Positions 28,099 through 64,000 of a DNA stretch of 64,000 bases are shown piece by piece; position 1 is the stretch's first letter, and each line of letters begins with the position of its first letter. A program made the position numbers and the translations under genes. The notes under the pieces were generated by a model that saw only the letters and a list, made by a program, of their open reading frames with translations, made no database searches and was not told the DNA's origin. The stretch is from assembly GCA_963693365.1 (NCBI GenBank), contig CAVNZM010000008.1:4340001-4404000 (forward strand), in the 5' to 3' direction. The DNA is from Amoebidium appalachense. Lineage: Eukaryota; Ichthyosporea.

Positions 28099-29126
28099 CA
28101 GGGCTGTTATGGCTCCGGCGGCTAGCCAGCCGCCTAGCCAGCCGGAATCCTCCTCAGCCGAGCCGAGCCGAAATCGCTCCGGAAGGCGGCTTGGCTGGAA
28201 TCCCCCCAACCCTTCTCCCAGGCGTGGTCTGTCCCACAGTACTCTACCAATCATAAAGGACAAAGTTTTCATAGTATATAAAGGCTGTTAAGATCAATTT
28301 TACAGGCGGAATTGAATCAGGAATATGACTGGGGTTTGCTCACTATTTATTGCTGTGGACACTGTTAACGTTGGGGGCCCAGCCTCACTCGACGGCCTAC
28401 TGCGTTTTCCAGCGCAGCCAATCAAATGCAGCTAGAGACATATGTACATGCTAAACAACATTTAGCGCCATCTTAATAGATGACAACCCTATTACATATT
28501 ATGGGTAAGCCTGAGGCTAGCATTGATAGCTCCGAAAGAAAGTTAAGACACCGTATCACAATATCATACTGCGCAGCATTAATAAGGCGATCTAGGATAG
28601 TCATTATAAAACGGATATCTTGAGGAAGGGAGGTAGCAAAGAGAATAAAACCGCCCATAACCTCTGAGTTCCGAGTCTATTACGTTAGCTAGCAGGTCAC
28701 GCTTATTGATAGATATGCATCCGCGAGTAAACCGCCCCCCACACATATTACACTGGCACGCACTGACTGTGCCCTCTAGCCGATGTACGATATAAATCGA
28801 CGTCTATTTTTCAAGGTAGGTGAGTCACGTGATCAGCCGCTCTCCGTATCGTCCACGTCCGCGTCTTCTTGAAAAATAAGAGCTACCTCAGAAGGTAGCA
28901 GATATTACACAAGAGAATATGACTATTAGTCAAGTTGGTCCAGTTTTATAGGAAAAGATAAAAATTTGAAAAATTAAATCGCAATATTATACCTTGAAAA
29001 TATAATATAATATAATATAATCGGTATTTTAAAATTTTAACGTCCAGCCGGCTCGAGCCGGCTAGCCAGCTGCGATGGAGGGTTTAGCCAGCTGAGCCAG
29101 CCAGAATCCTGTTTGTAACAGCCCTG
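28099..29126. mobile_element. possible non-autonomous hAT-like element
   Basis: The left end reads CAGGGCTGTTAT and the right end reads TAACAGCCCTG, an 11-base terminal inverted repeat. Subterminal GGCTAGCCAGC-type palindromic blocks lie inside both ends. A CAGGG terminus is typical of hAT DNA transposons. The 1,028-base interior is partly AT-rich (a TATAA tract near 29000) and has no transposase frame, so it would need enzyme from elsewhere. I find no clear 8-base target duplication at the ends, which lowers confidence. Confidence 0.4.
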
Positions 29127-29260
29127 ATAGGCTAACACCAATTTTTCAAAATCAGGCGATATCCATATGTGAGCACGCGCGCGCCTCACGATGGCCGCAA
29201 GTAAGGGTATCTGATCGCCTCACGTCAAGGGATCCGCATGTTGATGTTTCGTTCATGCGC

Positions 29261-29290
29261 ACGGCCATCTAGGTGTTTCTAGATGGCCGT
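29261..29290. repeat. perfect 12-pair hairpin flanked by 10-base direct repeats
   Basis: ACGGCCATCTAG (29261-29272) and CTAGATGGCCGT (29279-29290) form a perfect stem around a GTGTTT loop. GTTCATGCGC occurs on both sides, at 29251-29260 and 29292-29301. The layout resembles a tiny inverted-repeat insertion with target duplication. Confidence 0.8.
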
Positions 29291-30008
29291 GGTTCATGCG
29301 CTACCCCGCACGCCCACGCCTTTCATCATTTTCTAATAATCCTTAATGACGTCACCAGGGCGTAGTCTATAAAACGTCGCGACTATGGTGCACAGCCCCT
29401 ATAGACCTACCTATAGGTTTTTCGTGAATAACTTTTGAACGGATCGAGCTTTTCAAGAAGTTCCGCCGGCAACTTTCATGGGCTCGATGAGACCGAGCGA
29501 TTTATGCAATAAAAAAATTTCGGGTCAGTTTGCCCAATTTCGACTCCGACCCGGTCCGACCCGGTCCGACCCGATCCGAAAAGATGTGTTTGCGCAAACA
29601 ATCGGGCCTTGTTTGCGCAAACAGGCACGTGAAGCAGCCACAACGAAGAAAAATACTTGCGCTTTTGCCTCAAACGGCACTCCTGTTCAAGCACCGAGTG
29701 GCACGGTGCTTTACAGTTACGTAAATGCGTCCTAGGAAAATTAGAAGAACAGACTCTAGCGGTCGTTTCAATAGCACAAGGAGGGTCGTGGATCGAGATC
29801 TAGAAGATCCAAGCTATAGCCCCCCCCGTGTGAGTTGGAGGATCACTCGGACACAATTGGAACATCAGAAACCGCGTTAACAGAAACGACAAAGACGCTG
29901 GTGACACTAAGCATGCTGTTTTTCTAGACACAAATAGAAGACCTCCGGTTTATACCGGCTGTAAGCCAAAAACGTTAGAAAATAGAAAATATAAGAAAAA
30001 CAAACGTC

Positions 30009-30021
<13 letters not shown>

Positions 30022-30039
<18 letters not shown>

Positions 30040-30070
30040 TACACATACACACCATAAACCGACACAAACA

Positions 30071-30105
<35 letters not shown>

Positions 30106-30114
30106 CCTCACACA

Positions 30115-30174
<60 letters not shown>
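30022..30174. repeat. (CA)n microsatellite
   Basis: Interrupted CA tracts, with the longest perfect part at about 30119-30173. Confidence 0.9.
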
Positions 30175-30178
<4 letters not shown>

Positions 30179-30899
30179 CATGTGCAACGTACACAAACAG
30201 CCTGGGCAGGGGTGTGTGGGTATCATGCATAGGGGTGGGGGGGGGGGGGGGGGGGGGAGGGGGGGGGGCGGCTGGAGACCCCCCAAAAAAAATTTCGAAT
30301 ATTTAAAATCCGGCTCCATGGGTTGATAGAGCTCGACGAGCTGAGCATTTTGAGGGGTCATTTGGGGGGTGTGCAATGTATACCTGCCTAGTTCATGAGG
30401 GTCGAAAATTTTCCCCATTTTTTTGGCCAATTAGTAAACTTTGCGCCCCCTTTTTTTGAAAACGGAAACATTTTCTGAAAAAGTAATCCATACATTCGAA
30501 AGTACTCACCAAGACCTTTCATTTGCACCCATAATTTCCAAAAAATAATGTCGGGGGGGTCCCATTCATGGCGGTCGAAATTCTCGGGATTTGTATAGAC
30601 GTATAGAGGCTAGCTTTCGGGCCAGTTTTCGGGCCACCTAAACGGCGGCCGGGCCTGATAGTGGCCTGGCTCGCCAACTTACGCTTTAGCCTGAAACGCA
30701 AGGCCTACGGTAGGCTACGAATCTTCCAACAGCATGCATATCACCTAAGCAAGCTATACGTCACTAAGCAAAACATAAACGCTAGCTAGCTAGTATATTA
30801 GTTTACCCAAAGCTACGAAAATCAGTGAAGCATATGCATCCTTAGAGGGTTTTAAAATTGCTTGGAACTCTGGTCATCGGCGCTACGAATCCCAACGTC

Positions 30900-32944
<2,045 letters not shown>

Positions 32945-34672
32945 CGAAAGGACTGTTTCTGGACACCAACTGCAACATGAGGTCTCCTCTTTTAGTGGCC
33001 ATCGTGGCCCATTTGAATGGTGGCTTAGCTTTAGCTTGATAGGATAGGTGAACGTATGAACGAATTCGAATGAAAACTGAAAAAGACTTTTCCTCTTTTC
33101 CTCGGAGAAAGGGTGAGAGGTGGGGAGGGGGGGGGGAGGGAGGGGGGGGGGGACCACTTTGAATGCTACATGTCACCGATAGACTCAAGTAAAATTTCTA
33201 AGAATGGTCTTTTTTATTTTCAGTGTGACCGAACCTGGAATCGGAGCTCCTGCTTGCAGCTAGAACGTCTTGTACACAGATCAGTGCCCGGCTGGACACT
33301 GGGTTCGCTTTCCTTTTATGTGCGTGTGTGTTTGTGTATGTATGGGCGGTGACGGCGGTGGTGGTGGTGGGGATGGGGTGGTGGGAAGTGGTTGTGTCTT
33401 GTGTTTTCTGGTTTCTGGTTTGGGTGGGTGGTGGTGGTGGCGTGTGCATGTGTGTGCGTGGGGAGGGGGGGGGAGGGGCCTTTTTGTGGCACGGCACATC
33501 TTGTGTGTGTTTGCGCGCGCCCGTATGTGTACTGCTGTGTATGTATGTGCCCAGAAAAAACTGCCCACGAGTCATCTGACTGACTGAGGCAGATGTGAGA
33601 CCAGTACAGGATACTGTGTAAGACTACAAGTGTAGGATGGAGGAATGCAGTGAGGAATGCCAACCACATTCCTCACACTAGCACCAGCACGCTGTGATTG
33701 GCTGAACGTAACTGAGCAGCCAATGAAAAGCTCACAGCGCCCGCCAACCAGAGTGTGGTATTCTTTTCTGTTTTCCGGAAACAATTGCTCTGAAATACCC
33801 GGACTCCCGGTGGCCAGAGTCCTCACGGTAGGGGGTGAGGGTGAGAGACACCAAATCTTCGAGCCTTTATATTCAACAAATATAATGATCTGTGATTATG
33901 TTCAACGGTGAACTCTCAAGTTTAAAAGTTTTGTTAAAATTTAGACATCATGAAAGCTTTCCCCAATATTTTGATTGGTCATGAAAGAACACATCTCCAC
34001 ACATCCTAAACGGGAACTTCGTCGAGAAGCCAGAACAATTGCGGTATTTCAGCTTGTTTTTTAACCCTACAGCTAACCTGGGTTTCAATAAATTTATGTG
34101 ACCTGTTTTGGGACAACACAACACACGTTGACAGAACGAAACTGAGAGCAACTGTTTACTGCGCAGTGCGCACACACTTTTATGACGTCGTTTTGCCACC
34201 GTGTGCTGTGAGAAAAATACATTTACCAGTTACTTTTGTGTCTATTATTGTATCAAACGTATTTCTGTAAGTTAGTAACTCTCTTTGATCTTCAGTGTTC
34301 TACGCACACCAACAAATGGAACACGAGCCCGAGGTAGCAAGCGTACATTTGAATATGGGCCTATTCAATCCTCCTAAGGTTTGTCTTCGAATCTATTGAG
34401 GAGTCGTTTGTTTTTGACCTTCTAAGAAAGCGGTTTCTCAACTTGACTAATAGCAAGTGATTTAGTGTACACCCACTTTCCAATCCACTTACTCTGCCGG
34501 AACTTTGATCGATCAGAGGCTGTCAAATCTACCTGAGCGTGTGAATAACCTCTTTGCATTGTCATGTTGACGGGGCCAAAATACACATCACTTTGTTCTA
34601 AAGGCAGTTCCTCTTGCTAGGAGATTATTTCCTCATGCACTCCCACGACATCGCATAAGCTCACAACCACAC
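32945..34672. other. spacer between the 76-residue protein gene and the cyclase gene
   Basis: Mostly unique sequence with G-runs (33125-33152), GGT-rich stretches (33350-33480) and a C-free, more AT-rich second half. A short open frame at 34316-34378 (start MEHEPEVAS) ends at a GTTTGT donor-like site but does not match the phase of the next coding exon. It may be 5' leader of the cyclase. Confidence 0.5.
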
Positions 34673-60304
<25,632 letters not shown>

Positions 60305-60870
60305 CGGCAATCCGATCGGTGGAATATGTGATTTAAAGTTAACGCCCTTCGACTATTGGTTAGGATCATTCTACTGATTGAATGGCTCAATGCAACGGGA
60401 ATTTTGTAAATTACACCACAATTTAGGCATGTTAGGTATATGAGAATGTTTTTGTTTGTTGTTGTTTGATATTTGTCTTCTTGCTAGTTGATTGCTCTTG
60501 AGTATTAGTGAAATGCGTGATTTGTGTGGATTTTTTTCTCGGCTGAATGATAGGTCACAGTAGGTGAATGTACAGTTTAGTATTACGTAAACAGGTGTAA
60601 ATGACCGAAAAAGTGTGTGATTGTTGTTGATGTTGGTGTTGCTTTTTTGTGCTTTGCTTCCCTGTTAGCTTATGTATGATACATCCGGATCGTGTTAGTG
60701 ATAGCACATGGCCCTTTCAAATCAAAACTTAGTCATTTCCGGCTTTCAGCCAGTCCAGAAATTGTTGTCACAAATCTTGTTGGTCACTGGGGATATGTGG
60801 CTGACTAAGGCTGGTATCTGTCTGTGTGAGTTTGGCTCCAAAATGCTCTAAACAGAGCATATGCGCACGC

Positions 60871-60947
<77 letters not shown>

Positions 60948-61645
60948 ACATGCACGCACACACACACGTTCACACACGTGGAAGCAACTGGATAAAGTAA
61001 AGATTGGGGTGTAAATATTAGTCTTACTACTAGTCTTTCTCTTGACAATGTAGTGTTCGATTATGTAAGCAACCTTCCTTTTTTCATATCATGATTTTTA
61101 TGGTTTTATGGTCTCCCTGCCTTCCCCCAAGCTGCGGATTCAGTAAAAAAAACTGCTCGGCTGACTTCATTTCGTGCGAATCGGCATGTTATGGCAAGGG
61201 GGAATTCTTGATTTTCACTAGTACCAAGTCTTATTGCTTGATGTCCAAGGGACGTATACCTTTTAGAGGGGTTTTTTGTTTGTTTGTTTGTTTGTTTTTC
61301 CCCTCCTCCCCCGTTGCTGTATGCGTAGGTGACTAGCTAATTGTAGTTTGATTTCAGTTGCAAAACCATGAGAAATTCATGGTATTGTTGGTACTCAAAA
61401 ACATCTGAATAAAGGAGGTTCCAGCTTGCAGAATCTGCACGTCAAACCAGAAACTGTAAAAAGTCTGAGAGAGGATAACTTCTGTGTTGGAAACTTTTAG
61501 CACTGGGGCTGAGCTAGTCAACCTGAAAGATGGTCGATAACGTTTGGGTGTACTTACGCTCAACCAATGTACGAGACAAAAAGGAAAGGTGGGGTTGGTG
61601 GTGTCACGGTGTGTGTTTTCTTTTTTTTTTTTTTTTTTTTTTTTT

Positions 61646-61695
<50 letters not shown>

Positions 61696-61881
61696 GTCAC
61701 GGTGTGTGGGTGTTGGGGGGGGGGGGGGGGGGGGAGGGGGGGAAGGAGAGGGAGGTGGGGGGGAGGGGGGGCGGGATACGGGTTGAAGAGTAAAATTTAA
61801 AGAAGACGCTTTTTTCAGTTTTGAAGTGTGTGTGTGTGTGTGTGTGTGTGTGATGAGTGTGTGTGCGTGTGTGTGTGTCAC

Positions 61882-61943
<62 letters not shown>

Positions 61944-62065
61944 GGTGTTTAAATTGGGGGGGGGGGGGGGGGGGGGGTGCGGGATGGGTGGCGGGTGGGT
62001 TGTGTTGCCGCGATAGTGCCAGTAGTGGCAGTGGTGGTGCCAGTGTGCGGCGGCAGCGGGGGGAA

Positions 62066-62098
<33 letters not shown>

Positions 62099-62506
62099 AG
62101 GGGGGAGGGGGGGAAGGATTTCCGAATCGATGTGTGTGTTGGCCTTTTGATTCAAGTTATTTCTTTCTTTTTTTGGCGCGGCGGGAGGGGGGGGGGGGGG
62201 GGGGTAGATTTTGACGTGTGCGTTGGTCTTCAATTTTATTTGTTTATTCGAGTCTGTTGTGGCGCACATGGGGGAGGGGAGGGGGGGGGGGGTACTCCGC
62301 GGGGGGAGGGGGGCCTGAGAGGGGAAGGACCTGGGGGGAGGGGGGGGGGGGGGGGGGCGAGGGCGGGGGGAGGGGGTGGAGGGTGGGGGGGGGGGAGGGG
62401 GGGGGGACTTATACAGTGTTTTGGAAGGGGGAAGATAGGGGGATATGCAGGGGTCGGGGGAGGACTCGAGTGGAGGGGGGGGTGGAGGCCGGGGCCCCGG
62501 GGAGCC

Positions 62507-62542
<36 letters not shown>

Positions 62543-63535
62543 GGGGGGGGGGAGGGTCGACCTGAGGCCGGGGGGATCGGGATTGCACGCGTGCAACGGT
62601 TCGCCGGAGGCGAAGGGGACGGGGAGAAGCCAGCTGGCCATACTCATGCCCACACACCGTGCCATGATTTCACATGAACTACCTCTTAGAACATCCTGGT
62701 TTTCACTCGGGTTGGATCCTGGAGTCTCTCCCGGAGAGTTTGCATGCACGTTGACCTTCGAACACACGTGCACGCCTCACACGCGCCGTCACACGGCCAG
62801 CCTCGGGTGCACCCGGCGCTGGATGATCACTTCGTTTACTCAAAAGAATGCAAAAAGCAGCGATCTACAAATCAAGATTGGTGGAGCGTCGTGAAAAACC
62901 ATCGACAGCGTATCCAATCAGCACATTCCTAGGCCCTTTGAGGCACATTCCATTGACATCATCACATGCCAGAGAGCCGCATTACGTAAGCCTTTTCCGG
63001 GAGCCTCGGCCAAGAACAAACTGCGTCATTTCAGATCTGTTGATTCCTCGATGAGATCTTCCTTGCTTGTGTCTAGTTGTAAACGACATAATCGAGTATA
63101 TAATATCTTGTCTTCTGAGATGAAACATATAGAAACGAGGAAAAGATACTTAAGAATAGCCTGTTATCGAGGAACCAAAAACGTAAGCAGCAACAACCAG
63201 CTTTTTCCACCACCAGACCACCTTCGCTGCCGCAAGAGTGAAAAAATTCACGAAAACACCACACATTCTCTTAATCCGTGTATACACAAAAGTCGCTAGA
63301 AAAGCAATTCACACTTATATTCTTCACTGTTGATCTTTTTGTTCACTAATCAAAGTAGGTTTGGTCGTGTACAAAAGAATTTTATCAGCTTACTCTAGAG
63401 AAACCTTTTGACTGACTCTGACATTGTCAAGGGGGAAACGTTAGTCAGTGGAGCTTTGTGGGCCGCTATTTTTGGGCCCTGGAGTCTTTTTGAAGTACAG
63501 CAGCACTCTTCCGTTACGTTATCCAGAACAAGAAA
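60305..63535. other. 3' flank of the cyclase gene and spacer before ATG8
   Basis: After the stop the sequence is AT-richer and unique to about 61600, as expected for a 3' UTR. An AATAAA motif lies at 61408, too far from the stop to assign with confidence. A (CA)n (60872-60945), T-run and GT tracts (61621-61680, 61826-61942) and G-runs (61715-62570) follow. From 62570 to 63535 the sequence is complex, with several open frames of 60-80 codons but no recognised product. Confidence 0.5.
61826..62570. repeat. (GT)n tract followed by clustered G-runs
   Basis: GT units at about 61826-61850 and 61884-61941 are followed by many G-runs to 62552. Long proline or glycine frames here are tract artefacts. 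Confidence 0.85.
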
Positions 63536-63569
63536 ATGAAGTCATCCTTTAAGCAGGATCATCCATTTG
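63536..63569 (+). CDS. ATG8: ATG8/GABARAP-family protein, first exon only
   Basis: The exon reads MKSSFKQDHPF and ends with a G in phase 1 before a GTAAGA donor. The known family starts are MKSTFKSEYPFEKRK (yeast Atg8) and MKFVYKEEHPFEKRR (GABARAP), so the next codon is expected to be Glu split by the intron. ATG8 is the ubiquitin-like protein conjugated to phosphatidylethanolamine on autophagosome membranes. The rest of the gene lies beyond the window. The short match makes this likely but not certain. Confidence 0.7.
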
Positions 63570-64000
63570 GTAAGAAGAAGCCTTTCGCTATTATTCTTAG
63601 CCCGGTTGTCTGCATTCCCTGTGTTAGTTGTGCATTGGCAGGGGTATAGTAAACCTTATGAGTCAAGAAACACGGATTTTTCTGGGAAGACATAATTTAC
63701 TTCATGTAGAGGTGTCATCAGTGCAGTCTTGGATGCCGATGTTTGTCGCAATGTCACCTTTCTGTTCGCTTTATTGGTGGGCTGGGTCTTTTGTGATACC
63801 CAATAAAGGTCTTCATTTTTTTTACCCTATGCCCGTCTCTACAGCGCGTGCCCTACCATTTTGATTATTATGGTCGCTGCGTAACGGTTTTCCTTGCAAA
63901 ACAAAGCACGTTCTCTCAAAGATTTCTAGGTTTGGAAGGACTCGTGAAAGCAAAAACACTTGTGTGAAAGGAAGCTTTTCAAAGGTTGACAATATTTGGA
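63570..64000 (+). other. part of ATG8 intron 1
   Basis: The sequence after the GTAAGA donor is unique, free of long homopolymers and without any ATG8-like segment (no FEKRK or RKKYPDR in any frame). The next exon must lie outside the window if the gene call is right. Confidence 0.5.

Larger units (their letters stand above)
24026..30899. other. spacer between divergent genes NDC1 (-) and the 76-residue protein gene (+)
   Basis: I see no gene with support. The NDC1-proximal part holds GA-rich and G-run sequence (24540-24960). A long (CT)n tract lies at 26509-26722. From about 27.9 to 30.9 kb the sequence is less repetitive and more AT-rich, and contains the possible hAT-like element (28099-29126) and a perfect hairpin (29261-29290). 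A (CA)n tract lies at 30022-30174 and a G-run at 30236-30267. Promoters of both genes should lie here, but I recognise no core elements. Confidence 0.55.

Noticed and set aside
34316-34378. Short frame starting MEHEPEVAS ending at a donor-like GTTTGT, as cyclase exon 1
   Set aside because: Its phase does not match the frame of the 34673 exon that correctly joins exon 2. It could still be 5' leader.
61949-62773. 275-codon minus-strand frame rich in Pro
   Set aside because: Most of it is G-run translated as Pro. The non-repetitive end has no recognised family and no partner exons.

Overview
This is a nuclear window from a eukaryote with intron-rich genes. All five protein-coding loci are split by GT-AG introns, the standard stop codons TAA and TGA are used, and a tRNA-Ser gene carries normal internal A and B boxes. 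The gene set fits an opisthokont, either a fungus relative or a unicellular holozoan: a fungal-style Ras-associating, LRR, PP2C-like adenylyl cyclase, the nuclear-pore membrane protein NDC1, and the start of ATG8. The species cannot be fixed from this window. Most of the sequence is not coding. Introns and spacers are packed with poly-C/poly-G runs, (CA)n/(GT)n and (CT)n/(GA)n tracts, and small dispersed or tandem repeats. Most long open frames here are artefacts of those tracts.

Layout: 1-2535 is repeat-rich spacer. 2536-7115 (+) is an F-box/LRR protein gene in 5 exons with four apparent single-base frame breaks. 7116-9177 separates two convergent genes. 9178-24025 (-) is NDC1, rebuilt here as 20 exons whose phases all agree (679 residues). 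A tRNA-Ser(AGA) gene sits inside one NDC1 intron on the same strand. 24026-30899 is a spacer with a possible hAT-like non-autonomous element, a hairpin between direct repeats, and long GA and CT tracts. 30900-32944 (+) is a 76-residue protein gene in 3 exons with no recognised family. 34673-60304 (+) is the adenylyl cyclase, rebuilt as 34 exons (about 1,597 residues). 60305-63535 is its 3' flank. At 63536 the first exon of an ATG8/GABARAP gene begins, and the window ends in its first intron.

The genes do not form a pathway. The cyclase would make cAMP under Ras control, NDC1 anchors nuclear pores, the F-box protein would select ubiquitination substrates, and ATG8 is the autophagy ubiquitin-like protein. 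The most unusual aspect is the intron structure. Several cyclase introns carry decayed copies of the neighbouring exon edge with its splice site, and many 3' splice sites lie directly at the end of (CA)n microsatellites. Together these suggest introns growing by local duplication of splice junctions and microsatellite expansion.
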